Below are positions 21,801-36,800 of a stretch of DNA of 64,000 bases, one piece after another. Each line of letters begins with the position of its first letter. Positions within the stretch are counted from its first letter, which is position 1. A model generated the notes under the pieces. That model was not told where the DNA came from, made no database searches, and saw nothing but the letters and a program-made list of their open reading frames with translations. The position numbers and the translations under genes are program-made. This stretch comes from Symsagittifera roscoffensis (Eukaryota; Xenacoelomorpha; Acoela; Convolutidae), in contig NC_087067.1 in assembly GCF_963678635.1 (NCBI RefSeq), forward strand, positions 2,916,001-2,980,000. Reading direction: 5' to 3'.

Positions 21801-24800
21801 GAGTTGTTTTTTTGTGCGTACTTTTAAATAATGCTGTTTTTAGAGTTTGATTTACGCCTATTTTGTAATTTTACTTGCCTTGACTTCGTTCTTCCTTATT
21901 TGTTTTTTTTTTATTTCGCTAAAAAAAATCCTCGGCCAAAACTTTTTCGGCCTATTTTTTATCTGACTTAGGACTTAATTTTTGGCCGTTTTAAGATAAA
22001 CAGAATTTTAGCACTCTTCTTCGCTCTTTTCGATGTGGTCGTATGTTTACCAATCGGTTTGTTGAAATGTCATTTATTTCGTTTTAGAACTTTTTTTCAC
22101 TTTTCGCCAAAGTTTTAATTTTTCTCAGAAACTTCTCCTGATTTTCAGAAAAGTGGTTTTAATTGAAATAAGACTTACTCCTCTGTGTGCATGCGTCCTC
22201 CCTTATAGTTTTTTTTTACTTAACCCTTTTGTCTACAGCCTTCGAAAAAGTGTGACTGATTATACTACCCACATTTTTGATTTTTTTTTTGTTTTCTCAA
22301 AAATTACCCACTCAAATATGAGTTTCAGGTTTCAATGAATCGAATTGTTTTGAAAAAACCTCTGCATAAGTGGCTGCGACCAAATATCAATTTTTTTTGC
22401 ACATAAAGTTATGGCCTTCGGAATAGTCAAACTTTGATTTTTGACCGTTTTGTGAATGCTTTCGCCTGTTCTCAAAAACTAAACTCTCAAATCGGATTAT
22501 TTGGGTTCAACGAAATAATGTGAAGTGGGAAGTTTTTCTGCATAAGCGGACACTAAATTTTGGTTCTTTGACCGTTTTTTTTCATCTTTTTGAATATTCT
22601 CGAAAACTACCCCGCCATATCCGAGATTTTGGGTTCAATTCTCAGAAAGGGTTTCCGGAAGCTCATTCGAATACGCCCATTGTTTATCTAAATGTGTTGG
22701 CCCTCGGAAAAGTAAAAATTTTGATTTTGTGACCGTTTTTTTGATAGTTTTTGTCTTTTCTCGAAAACTACCCTCCCGAAACTGAGATTTCTGGTTGAAT
22801 CAAAATTACAGGTTGCGTGAATTCCTTCTGCATACCGTTACTGCATAGTTTCTTCACACAAAAAATTCCGATTCTAAGAATGGTCAAATTTTTGATTTTT
22901 GACCGTTTTCTGGATTTTTTCCGCTAACTATCCTGCCAAATCTGATTTTATGGGTTGAATAAAATGAACAGGTTGTTAAAAGCCGGTATTTCTAATTAGC
23001 TATGTCCACTTTGCTGAAAAAAATAGTTATGGCCTTCAAACAAGTCAAAGTTTTGAAAATTTGACAGTTTATTGGAAGCTTTTTGACTTTACGCGAAAGT
23101 CACTGGTCAAATTTTCAGGTTGTGCACAATCTAAAAACCCGGCTTTGGAAATCTTGTCTGCTTTAGCGGCCGTAACCTGCTGTTTTCAGAAAATTGCTAT
23201 GGATTTTAAAAAGTCTTTTGAACGTTTCTTAGGACTTTCGACCGTTTTTTGGAAACTTTTTGAGTTTTCATATAATTAACGCTATCAAATCTGAGATGAA
23301 AATTCCGTTAAAAGAAGGGGTCGCGATAATTGTTTCCGCAGAAGCGGCGATTCTTTAGTTCTTTTTGAGAGAAATTTATCTCTTTGGGAAAATTGGTTAG
23401 TTGAAAATTTCTTACTTTTTTTTAGTAGAGAAACAACTAAGGTTTTAGGCAAAGTCCAATTTTTGAAATCACACTTTTTCCTTCACAATTTCGTTCACAA
23501 TTTTTGATGAAATCACACTTTTCGATATTACACTAAACGCCACACGAGCCTTCTTTCATGTGTATTCCCATTTTTCACGAGATTTGTCTGAAGAACCAGA
23601 TGAGTAATATTCAAGGAAACAAGATATTTGAAAGGCTGCTTGTGCTTTTTTTGCACGAATAATGAACCAGCGGATTTAAACAATCTCAGGGATTCGACCC
23701 CCTGCCGACCCAAAGGGTCCCCATTCGTACTATTTTGAGATACCCATTTTCGGCTGACTGACCCTAAATTTTTTCTAAGGGCGCTTTTGGCGCCAATCTA
23801 TACTAATTTTGAGGGGGGAGCGCGCGCCGAAAAAACACAATTTTTTGGTCGAATTTTTCCAAAAAGTGCCTAAATACGCCTTTTTCTGGCCTGTTCTTTT
23901 TCAAGGTTTGCCTACAGGGCAGAACATTTGGTCAAAATGGAATTTGGGAGAGCTCTCGAAAATCCCCCCTCGAGAAAACCCTAGATGCACCCCTGTTTAA
24001 ATCTGAAAAAGTCGAATTACTTTGCAAAAAAAGCAAAGCATAATTTTGGTTGGTTTCTGTGATCTTTTATTGGGTTCTGTTGAGCTTCTGACCTCTTTGG
24101 GCGATATGCTGCCGTTGCTGTCCAGGTCGAGTTTGGCGAAAGAGTCGAGACCCCATCCGAACTTGTTCACGGGTAGGTGAGAGAGAACAGAGCAGTATTC
24201 GGAGTAAGTCACAGGGTACCTAATAAGTGAGAGTTGAGTTGATCAAAGTGATTTGATTGGTTGAAGTCCAATAGAGTTGAAGGTTTTTTGTCTCGGAAAC
24301 TAGTATTATCATTGACAATTTAGAAACTACCAATGCTACCAATTTGTACAATTGATTCTGCAATTTTTTGTATATGTATAGAAGCAGGTGAAATTTTTAG
24401 TTGAAATAGTTTTAAGTTGAAATCTTTCAGACTCTAAAAAGACGAAAAAAAATGTCTAAAATAATTTCCACAAAAATAAAGACACGGATTCTGGCTCTAT
24501 ATTATACTACTATCTTGTAGATTTCATTCTAAATGTTAAATTTGTATAAAAAGGTCAAGTTTCTAATTGAAAAAATTTTAGGTTGAAGTCTTTTTTGCTA
24601 AGAAAATGTATATCATGAATAACGTGGACTTGCTTTGAAATGTGAAAAAAACTGGGTAGAGGCTTTTGAAGAATCTTCAAACTGCTGCCTGTAAAGCAAA
24701 TTCATTATTTGAGGAATCTCTAACTAACTGAAACAATCTATCCAGAAGTCTATTGAACTGCTCCTGGTCTGCTGGAATGACCCCGGCAACATTTCTTTTC

Positions 24801-27800
24801 ACAAATAGCAGCTCCTCCACGAAGTCCTGGAAGAGAGGGTTCTCCTTCTTAGCATAATCCTCTTTGAAGTGATCCAGGATCTCTTTGTTGGCCTTGTAAG
24901 CTTGGCGCAACTCATCCGCTATCTGATCCATGGTCACACCTGTCATCAACAAAGGAGAAATCATTTCACGCAGGAATCTTAGCTAATCAAAAAAAGAACT
25001 ATTTATGGGATTTTCTGTAACCGCGCTCTTCTATGAAGAGCTGAACAGTTTGTAGTTCAGTCCTTTTGAGTTTAGGTCCGGGTCGGCTCACTCATTGAGT
25101 AATTTCAGATAAGGTACACCGTCTGCTCGTCACGCTATCTTATTTTCGCCCGATAGATTCGTGCAACTTTTTGGTCTAATAAAGATCCTAATCTTACTCT
25201 TATATTTCCTAGTCTCAATAGATCTAGTCTATACTGGTAATCTTGTGAGGTTAGAAGCGAGGAAGAGCAACTGTTAAGTTAAATTTATTCTTCTCTGGCT
25301 GAAACTATTGTATAGATCAAAAAACACTATGGTCGGGAGTGGCCGCAAAAAATAATATATGGTTTCAATAAACAAAAAAGACTTTTTAAAATTTTTATAG
25401 AATGCATAGTTCAATCCCCCCAAGGAAAGTTAAACTCAAATACAGTGATTTTAAAAAGTCTTCTCTTTTCGTGAACACCATTTACCATTGAAACTGCCAC
25501 TGCGGACCATTGAAACTGAAATAAAATTCCCGAGCAGCTAGAAGGCCCAGTAAAAGGCCCAAGAAAGAGACCAAGGTATCCCAGAGTAAAAGTAATTGAC
25601 CAAGAACTCTAATCGACTTGGGAGGAATAATCGACTCGCCAGGAATAAAAAATAATAATCATAATAATATGTGGGGGCCACTGATTATTATGATTATCGG
25701 CCTGACTTATTATATTTATTTTCGGCCTAAATTCCATCGGCTAAATGGCCGCTACCCTGGACAGACGTTGACTCAACCTAGTTAACAATAACGGCAAGAC
25801 GTTTATTATCATGTTTCTGCATTTAAAAGCGTTTTTTTAAGGTTGCACTATTTTAAGTTTTTATTTTCGAAAAATTGTTTTAATAAATCGAATTTAAAAA
25901 AAAAGAAAAACAATGATACCAACTAAAATTTCATAGCCAACATCAATTCAAAACAAAATGAAACGATGACGTTTGTTGAAAAATAATGCATTATATTTAT
26001 TTAAAATGGATTATAATCCATTAAAATGGATAAAATTCAATAAAATTTAAGATTTTTTTTCTTTAAATAATTGATTATAATCGATTGTAATCAATTATAA
26101 TGTTTTTTTTTGTTTCTAAAGATAGTAGCATTCTAATCCATTTTTAATCAATCAGAATCAATTCTTCTTGAAATTTATGAAGACTGACAATAAAAATCCT
26201 TATAATCTATTAATTTCTCTTTTTACTTAGTGCGGGTAGTCTTTCTTTCATATCTCTAGTCTCAGCAGATCTAGTGTATATTGGTATATGCGCGGCTAGA
26301 TATCAAGAACTGTTCTGGAGAAGAACAACTGTTTGCTAAGTTAAGTTGATTCTGTTCTGGCTGAAACTATAAATAGTTTCAGCCGTACAAATTTTTGTAA
26401 GTGTTAGTTATGGATCATGATTAATTAGTTCTAAGTATTTTACACAGACAGTTCATCAAGAATATAATAGGATAAAATAAATACTTGTTTTGATCTGGTT
26501 CCACGTTTCTTTCAGAAGTCCAACCCCTTTGTCGCCTGTGAAATTATTAACCTAAGTTTCTTTCAGCCGAAAATCAAAAATCAAAGCAGGGGTGGATTTG
26601 GGGGTTGGGGAGGACGGACGCCTCCTTTCAGGAATTCGACCCTCTCACCAATCAAAATATTTTTCCACATCAGTTTTCGGCATACCGACTCTGAAGTTTT
26701 TCTAGAGTTGACTTCGGTGCTATTTTATACTATTTTTGAATGGGACTGAACGCAATTGTTTGGTGAAAACCTTCCACCAAGTTGCCATAAACTTCATTTT
26801 TGCCTGTTTTTTTTCTTCAAAATATTGCCTACGTCGCTTAAAAGATGTCCAAAGAAGTTTTTATGGACTGTTCTGGAGTGCCCGGAAAATTTGGTCGGCC
26901 TAAAAAAGGACTCCTCCTCCCCCCCCCCCCCCCCCCCCCCTCTCGAGAAAATCCTAGATCTGCCCCTGAATCAAAGCATTATAATACCTTTGCCGCCTCT
27001 AACAGCTATATTTGAGGAGGAAAATTACAACGAAAACAAAATAATGGCCTTAAAATCTTCAAAAAAGGCACACATTGAGTTATAACCGAAGTGTATAACT
27101 CATAGAGTAATTTCGGATAGGGTACACCGTCTGCTCGTCACGCTATCTTATTTTCGGCCGGATAGATTCGTGCAACTTCTTAGTCTAATACCGATCCTAA
27201 TCTTACTCTTATACTATCTAGTCTCAGGTTGTTTAACTAGTCTCTGCTAGGCTCAATAGATCTAGGGTATACTGGTTTATTGCGGCTGCTGAAGTCTTCT
27301 TGGAGAGTCAACTAATTTCTAAGTTAAATTCAAATCTCTCTGGTGCTGAAATTACAAGTAATTTCAGCACTAACAAATAAGTGGGTTGTTAGTTAGATGG
27401 ATCATGATTGGTTAATATTAAATACTTTACAGTGGTAAAATATCTAATTTATCCAATCATAAAATGTAGTTTAGATCAGGTTCCACCCATCCGGGTTTTA
27501 CAGAGTTTTTTAGAATAGTCTTTCTGCAATTCAAAGGATGGATGATGGACGTTGGTATTTGGCGAACATCTTATTTCTTCTGGGTTTTCTTATTAGAGAA
27601 GTCCCAGATTCAATCGTTGTGTCTTCTCAAGACAATGACTGGGTTTTCGCAACAAACTCAAATCTGATTTCAGAATGGTTGGCTATGACAGGTTTTTCCG
27701 TTTCATGTAGAGAACTTCTTTTGTGTTTGACCTTGTCTGGGAATGGCGTGGAGATTGTGTGTGGAGGGGATGCCTGGTTACTCGGATCTGTACGTATACT

Positions 27801-30800
27801 TGAACATCGAGGTGGTCATTGTTCTAGTTCAATGAAGTCCTTTTCTGCGAAGTCAAGTCGTACTCTAAATCCTTTGAGTTGTGATTGTGGGCGGCATATT
27901 GATTGTGGTTGGCCATTCTTTTTCGAGTGTAGTGGGGTCATTTTGTCTTTGGATGTTCGTCTTTGGTGTTGTATGCTGATCTATATACTGCAAGATATAA
28001 TTTACATTTTATAAAATTTTTATTAGTTTAATGTTTTAGTTATGATTTTGGTTAGTTGTTTTCACAAAAGCTTTTTGTTTTAGTTCAGTTATTTTGAAGA
28101 GTTACTCACCCTTGAGTAGCTCTTATTAAAAATAGGAGTGTGGTCACAAAGCGTGGATGTAGCACGGTGGGTTAGGCCGGCTATAGAGCATGCTCAGGAC
28201 GTCCTCTTCTGGTGGGTTAGGCCAGGAGTGGGAGTATGATTGCATGCGGTTTTTGTGAGAGGTCCTGTTATGTGACAACGTTTTGTGTTGGGTTTGTTGT
28301 GGTTTTTCTTATGTTTTGTTGGTTGTGTCCTTTTTTCAAAAATCAAATTGTTTTTGGTATGGGTTTGTTTTTCGACTTTTTTGTGTTTTATTATTTCTTT
28401 CTTAGACTTTATAATAGTCTTCAAAACAATAAATTATCCAGTTTTAAACTGGGTTAATCCGGTTTGGGTACCGTTGGTTTCCTTTTCTTAGTCATGCTGT
28501 TATTCTATGATTTGTGGTGTTTAGTAAGCTGCGTTGGTTAGTGTTGCTTAGTATATAATTCCTTTCCAACCGGGTTAAAGGAAAGTTTGAAACTTGTTAT
28601 CATGTGTTAGAGTTGTTGAGTGTGAAAGCTTGAAACTGAAATTCATTATTTTAAACAATTCTTCGTGGGCGAGCTGTGCGAGTGTGGATAGAATCTTTGT
28701 GCGAATGAAAGGAAATATCAAAAGGTTAGTACTGCATTTTCGTTTTATCAATTTATTACATAGAAATGCAAATTTACTGCTAGTTGTTGGGGAAAATTAA
28801 GTTACAAATTTTCATCATTATTAGATTTTACTGCATTTGGAAAAAAAATTTTTAATTAAATTACTGCATTGGTATTATTTTTAGTGATTTGTTTGGTGCA
28901 AAAAATTAATAGAGTTTTAAATAGTTTGAAGAAGTTTTCAATTTTTATTTTCTTTTGTGAATTTTTCAGATGATCGTTGGATGAAGGCTAAAATTCTAAA
29001 GAAGACATGAATTATGAATGGTTAGTTTCTAATTTTAATTTAATTAGTTAATAATATGTATAATTCATATTTACCTGTTAGTTGTCGGGGAAGAAACCGT
29101 GGGGGAAGATGTCGTGGATGAGATCTGAAGTTGTTAGTAATTTAGCTAAGATGCGGATGATATTTTTAGTTTGAAGCAGTGGCCAAAGCAATTGAAGTGC
29201 TTTAATGGTGGTTAGTTCTTCAGTGCCAACTGCAAACTCATAAGGTGTGTTTTGGATTAGATTATATAATTTGTGATTGAATTTAGTGTTGTGGATGAAT
29301 TATAAAATGGGGATTTCTATGGGTTGAACAAATTCGTGTGGGAGAAGGAAGGGTCGGGATTCTTCTGCGTTGAAGGTCTTGGTGATGGGACAAAAAATAG
29401 ACATTTGGGTTATGGGATCATAATTTCGAAGAATACCATGAAGGTTAGTATCTTTAATGCAATATGTGAAGTTAAGAAAGAATGGTGAGGTGTATTTGGA
29501 ATTGATGAATTGAAAACGGTGGTGTGGTTGTCTGGAGGGAGTGTGTAGGTCGAAGTGATTTTGGATAAAACGATAATATGTATATGTGTGAGTTTGTTTA
29601 GTGCGCAAAATAATATCGTGTGAGCAGTGCAGATCTCTTTCATGTGGTGCAAGGAAATGAAAGGTTAGTGAAAATATTTGGAAGCGTTCTTTAAAACTTT
29701 CGTAGGCTTGCGTGTCTGTTAGTGCTTCTGAGATGATGTGGTCAAATTTGCGATCAAATATATTGAGTGTAAATACATATGGTGTTTTAATGAAAAATTT
29801 TTCTGTGATTTGTGGGTTAGCGAAGCGGTCGTCGTCTAAGAATTGATCTTGGTTAGTTCTGATGATGTTATGATCGTAATATTCTAGCGTATATTCGTTA
29901 GCTCGGGGTGCAGTGTATGTTTTTAATGATTTTTTATATCCTATGTAAGTAAATTGTCTAGGTGTTAGTGGTGTAGTGAGTCGATGTAGCATGTCCTTAT
30001 TTCGTTCTATATCGATGTGAGTGTTAGATAAAGGTAAGCAAAGGGGATTAGTAAAATGATAATATGAGGTCCAAGGAAGGGTAGGCATTAAAACGTGTTC
30101 GTCAAAGTTACGTGTTTCGTTAGTGTTGTGAGGGGTGTTTAAGGTGTATTGTGGAAATGAGGGTAAGGTGATAGCTAAAAATTCTTTTGTATTAGTGTGA
30201 TTTGGGTGATTTATATATTCACGGGCTGTTCCTGGTTTTGCTGGGAAAGGATGATTGGGGAACTTTCTTTTAAAAGTGCGGTAAGCTCTATTAGTGCTGA
30301 TTGAAGATTCAGTAGATGTGGATGATGGTGCTAATGATTCGGTATAATTTGAAGAGGGTGTAGGGGTAGGAGGGTTGGATGAATCTATTGTTGATGAAAT
30401 TTGGTTTATGGTGGGGGTGTCAAGGTGGTAGGGTTGTTGTTGTAATGTAATAAAATTATCTAGTTCTGGGGAGATTTGGGGGTATCTGGAGAATTGGATG
30501 ATCGGTCTGAATGATATGAAGAATAGGTTGGAGTGACTTGGGAAGCATAAGAGGGTGTAGAATTGGTGGGGACAGGGTTATTTGGTATCATTGGTTGAAA
30601 AGGGGGTTGGGAAAAATTTAAGGGATTGGTGTGAAAATTATTGGATGGAGATGGTTCAGAGTCGGCAAATTCATCGGGGGTTTCAATATTCGGGTTATTG
30701 AGTTGTGATGTGGAGTATAAAACTGAGATGTGTGAATTAGTATCGGAATTCATGCCTGATGTTACATTACTGGTTGGGAAATCGGGTGGTGGGAAAGCAA

Positions 30801-33800
30801 AAAGTGGTATTATTGTAATTGGAGTAGTGAGGTTGGTTGGATGAGAATTTGAACGGTGTAGGGATCCAAGTTGTCGGCTCATCGTGGGCTAAAAAAATTA
30901 TTATTTTGAGACTGAAAAGCGGTGGTATGGGGTTGTTCTATAATTTGTTCATAGGTATTTTCATCTTGTGAGTGGTGTGTCATTATATGTTGGATGGGAC
31001 TTTGTGATATGGTTGGTCTAAAATTTGGATTATGTGTTATTGCTAAGTTTCGAAAATTACGTGGGACTACGGATAATGGATGGTTATGTGGTAGGGGTGG
31101 TAATTGTGGTGCTGTTGGCGTTGTGTCTACATTGTTATGTTCTTCGTCGTATGTGTTCTGTCTTGTTGCTATTTTTGTGTTGTATTCTTTTATTTGTGCG
31201 TCTAAAAGAATTTTGTTTATTGATGTAGAAAAAATTCCAAAAAATCCTGCAAATAGTATGCGTGCTACACTTGCTTGTCTATTGACTTGTGTGTGTATAG
31301 CACATGTGTTATAGATTCCTTTTAAGAGTGAAAAAAGAAATCCAATAAAGTTAAACATTGCGTATAAAATAGTCAATTTTTCTAAGATGTAGTAGGGCCA
31401 TCCTAGAAAATCAAGAATTTCATTCTTGAGTGTAACAAAGCTAAAAATATTGATAGGCGATATATCTTGGGGACGGTATTTTTCACCGTTTAGATATATA
31501 TAATCTTTAATGTCTTTAAAATATCCGCTATAGTCTTGCGTATAGATGTCTGCAAATCCTGCGGTTTCGGCAAGTTTGCGTAAGTTTTGGTCAATTGATT
31601 GTCTTTGTATTGTGTCCATTTGTGTTAATAATTCTTGGAATTGTTGTGTTCTAATGTCATGTTGAATATCTGATTTTGAGTATATTCCTATTGATTGTAA
31701 GTCTATATTTGGGTTTCGAGCGATAGCGCGAATGCTTTCTGGTGAAAATTTTTTGAGTGATTGCATTAATGTGGGATATGGGGTGAGAAGGTAATATTTA
31801 TCTTCATCAGGGTTTAGTTGTACTACATTGTGGCTATTTTCTGATCCACATGGGACTGCGGTATCCCAGAAATAGGTTCTTCTTGAAAGTGTGTCAACGA
31901 AATGTACTTTATTCTTATAAAAGGTAGGGATTCTTTTATAACATCGTTTGTCTTCAAAAACGTATAGTGGTGATACTTTTTTGGTACAAGTATAAAACCA
32001 TAAAATGTTTCCTTCGTAGTTTAAAAAATTTGATCTATTTCCTGATAGTAAATATGCTGCGTAGGGTATTTTTAATACTGCTAGTGCAAGTGATTGTAAT
32101 ATTTGTGTTCTTTCTAATTCGCATAGTTGGTGTAGTGTTTCTAATTCGGAGAGTGACATTTCTTGAAAAATTCGGCTAATTGTGTAGTCTAGTTTCATAT
32201 CTAAGTGAATATCATAGTGGATATTACCGAAATATGTACTATTCATTAGTGATAGTTCTTGTAAACGTGTACTTCGATCGTCTTGGGGCTTTAAATGTCC
32301 ACCAGGTTGACCTGTATTTTTTTGAAAATGAACTGGTATGTATGATGTTCCTTCGTTTAGAGGATGACCTGTTGCATATGGGTCGATTTTTTACTTTTCC
32401 AGTGGTCATGTCGAATCCTTTTTCGTATTCAACTAATATCTCGGAGTATTGTGTTTTGTGAAGTGGATTTCTGTATTTACATGCAAGTTCTGTTTCTTGA
32501 TATATTTGAAAACGTGTCAATTTATTTTCTATATTGTCTATATTTCTAAAATTAGAACTTAGTTTTCGTGATGGATGGACTTGTTCATATGGAATTGATT
32601 GTATAAAATATTTTTCGTGAAATTTTATCATACGAGCGTGTATTTTTGCTACTTGAAATGTTGTACATGTGTCTTCGGGGAACCAAACAATTGTTGCTTG
32701 TATTCGTGTTGTAGGGTCACAATAGCCTTGATCGTTTTTACAAGGTAATCGAATTCCTTGATAGATCATTGTGTTGTCTGATAAATCTCGTGTGAGTTGT
32801 ATTTTTTCGAGTTGTATTTTCCAATCAAAAAACATGATTTCTTGATATCCTTTATTTTTTGTGTCTGCTTTGCAGTTTGATGGGTCATTTATACCAATGT
32901 GTGGTATCCAGTGTTTATCGTGTATATCATAAGTTAATCTTCCGTGTGCGCCGTTGTATGGGTATTTTTCATCTAATTTTACATGTCCTTGATATCTTTC
33001 AAGTTCTGCTTGATGTACAGAATCTGCAAAAACTTGGAAATATACTAGTTTTCTATCTGGGTTTTTATTTCTTGTGATATTTAGTCTGAGTAACTCGTTT
33101 TTACAATCTTCGGGATTGAGATGTAAAAGTCGTTCTATATTACTCTGGTAGAATGATTCATGGTCAAGTCGGTTTTTATTTCCGTTTGAGACTTGTGAAC
33201 AATGTACTTTCTTTTCAGAAAATGTTGCTGTGAATTTATATCCTATAACTATTGTTGCTCGGGCTTTTGAGTAAAGTGTTGTGATTACATTTGTAGTTTC
33301 TATGGCTTGTGGTTCTGTTTCGCATTGTGATACTTGATTTATTGCATATTTGTGTAGTGTTTTTTGTTCGTTTTCTTCACAATCGTAATGTGTTACTAAT
33401 AAATCTTGGGGTCCTGTGCGGGGGGAAGGGTTTATGTTTTCATTTGAGGTTATTAGAAAAAGGAGTTGGAGAAAAATTAAAATTGTTAGAATATACATGT
33501 GTATGACAATCCTGAGTATGGGTTATAAAATGTGATGTAACCAATTGTCTTTTTGGTATATCTGTCGTATTTGTATATTACTTCAGTTGTTATAAATGGT
33601 GGTGGTAGGGATTGAGCTGTTATATTTGGTGGATTTAATGGATAGGGATGTTGAGTAATGTTGTTTAATTTAACCGTGATTTCAAATTTTAATTGTAGAC
33701 TATTTTGTTGGAGTATTTGGATGTTATGAGCATGAATGTCTTCGTGAATGTCTTGTCTATACTGTAGTCTGTTTAGTGCCCAATTGTGGAGTCGGTTACT

Positions 33801-36800
33801 TTCTAGGTGTTGTCCAAATAATGGTGGAGGTGCTGTGAATGTATTCCAGTCTAGTCTTAAAGGAATATTTGTTGATGATTGTTCCCGATATCTAGCGTCG
33901 AGGTTATCTGGGAAATTTAAGTTAAAAGGTGGTGGTGAAATCTGGCTTATTGATGGTGTTGATGGTAGTGATAATGTTTCTGGTAGTGATGAGGATGTTG
34001 TTGTATCCGTAGAAATATCTATTGGATTATTTACTAAATTTAGTTCACCTTGTGTGAATGAATGTGTTGTCCAATATGGTAGTCGTGATGCTTGGTTTCG
34101 GGGGTTAAAAGGATTTTCACGTATTTGTTCAGATGTTGGTGTTGAACCTAAGTAATCTGATGGTAGGCTTGAGGTGCTACGTTGTGAAAGAAGCGTAGGG
34201 GTTTCTGGTAATATACCAATGGGGTTTTCTGGAGTGTTTTGTGATGGGGATTGAGGTATATCAAAATGAACTCGGGGAGTTTGAAAATTTATGTTTCGTC
34301 GAGGATGTATAATTTGTCTATTTATTTCGACTGTATTTTGGTTTTGACTAGGATTTCTCATTCTACTTAATTCTTGTGGTAGTGTTGGGTATAAGTTATA
34401 TGTTGGTTCGCTTAGAGGTGCTTGTCGTTGAACTGGTTCTAGTGGTTCTGATAAGCGAGCGTGTCGTTCTTCAAAGGTATATGGGTTATCTTGAAAAGAA
34501 ATTCGTGTAGATGTTTGGGGGTTTTGGGTAGTTGAAAGTGGTGTCGGGTTTTCTTGGGATGATGTCGGTGAAGACTGACTATGTGATTGTTGGGTAGCAA
34601 TTTTTGATAGCTTTTTTGGTCTATTCTTTTAGTGAAAAGGTTTATGTTTATTATGGTATTCTTCTAAAAAAAGAATTAGGAGAATTGTTGCTAGGGCGAA
34701 TGTGATGATTGCTTTTTTTATACATTTGCATATTGTCAAGATGAGGGATGATAGAAATGTTATAAAAATTACAAATAGTAAAAAAATATCGGTTCTACTA
34801 AAAATGGTTCGGATCATTTAGATAAGTTTTGTGAATCGTACCTGTGGATATAGTCAATAGCTTTTGAAAGTTGGAGGTATAGTTCAAATAGGGAATAGAA
34901 AATTTAAAAAAAATTGCAAAAAATGATTAAGATTATTACAAAAGATTCAAAGATATCAAAAAGAAATGTTACAAAAGTTTTAAGTATCGTAAAAAATTGT
35001 TTGAGGTTTGTGATAATTATAGTGACTGATTGAGAGAAGAGCATTTACGAAATGACTTCTTGATCGAATATTTTTTGTTGTTTGGGGCAATTTTCAAGTG
35101 TGGTCGGATTATTTATTGGTTTTTTGACAAGTGGGTTGAGTTTTGAGAAAAATTGTTGGGGGCAATTTTTATGGTGATCGGGAGGTCTTCGTTGTCTTTA
35201 TTTTCATTTGTCAAATGATCTGGGGTATTTTTGAGATTTTTATACTTTAGGCTAATTAAAATGGTCGTTCTTTTACTTTAGGCTAAATTAACATATTTGT
35301 TTGGGGGGTATTTGAGGGCTGAGTTGGGGAAATATTGTTGATCTTTGGTTTATTAGATAAGGGAGGGTTATGATATTATGGTGATATTTATTTTAGTTGT
35401 CAAGTTGGAGTGGTTTGCTTATTTTTGACCTGGTGATCGTAAAGTTATAGTTATAGATATGCCTGGAGTTTAATATCGTTCGTCTAGTTGGTTTGTGTTA
35501 GAGTTAGAGAAGGTGACGGATTGGATGAATCCTATTGGCTAATTATGAACTAGAATCGCTGCGTGTTTGTCAGCATGTTATTTTGAAAAATGAAAATTCA
35601 AAATGTTTCAAAGGTCTAAGATTGTGAAATACAAGATTAAAGTTGTTTTTGAAATTCGACTTTCTTTAATATTTTAGATTGTGGGATGAATAAGTTATAA
35701 TTTTTACGTGGTTGATTTCTAAGTCGTGAAGACTCTCTATTTTCTGATTTGTCGATTTGTTCTTGGGGTATTATTTGTTCTGTCATTTTTCTATTTTTTC
35801 TTTCTTTTTGAGATGTATTTTGATCTAGATTTTTTGTATTGTTTTTTGTGGTGGTTGATTTTGTTATTTGGTTTTTGAGGTGAAAATCTTTTTGTTCCTT
35901 TGTTGTATTTTCCGTATGTGGGTTATTTTGAATAACTTTTAAACCTGTAAAAGAATATAATTGAGTTAGTTCGCGGAGTGCGTATTCTTTTGGATAATAA
36001 GGTAGTAGGTTATTTCGGTGTTGAACGATTTCTTTTTTGTCTGAGTCGGTGATTTTATATGTGACATCAGTGGGTTTTGCAATTATTTGGTATGGTCCTT
36101 TACCAAGGGGTTGTAATTTTTTAGAAATTCTTTTTTGAGTATTAAAATTGGGTATTAATACAAATGTTCCAATTTTTAAATCGGAGGCTGGTGTAAATCG
36201 TGAATTTATTTGTTCATTAATGTTTTGCCTTTGTAACAACTTTTTTGTTACTTTTTGGTAAATTTCATTGTGTTTTTTATCTCTGTTTAAAATCCATTCG
36301 GTGTATGTACCGGAGGCTAATTTAAGAATTTGTGGGTGATGAAAATGATCTTCATCGTGTGTATGTAAAGGTAGGTTATAACAAATTGAGTCTTTATTTG
36401 GTTGACAATAACCTTGTGCGTTTTTATGAGAGTTTGCGGTAAACATTATTGGTGACCATTTCATATGGTGACATTCCTAGAGTTGTCGTGATTTGTGAAT
36501 TATATGCTAGGGGAAATAATTTTACATCTGCTGACCATTCAGTATATCTTGTATCATTTCCATTGATGATACATCTAAGATATTCTTGTAGTGAACGGTT
36601 CATACCTTCGACTAAGCCGTTTGTCCAAGGTGCGTGAGATGTACGTGGTTTGTGTTTGATGTTATATAGATGACATAGCGTGATAATTTCATTATTTATG
36701 AATTCTGTACCGTTATCTGTAACTAGAATTTCTGGTAGTCCAAATTTGGCTATCCAGTGTTCATAAAGCGTTGTGTAAGCGTAATAAGCGTTACAATGTG

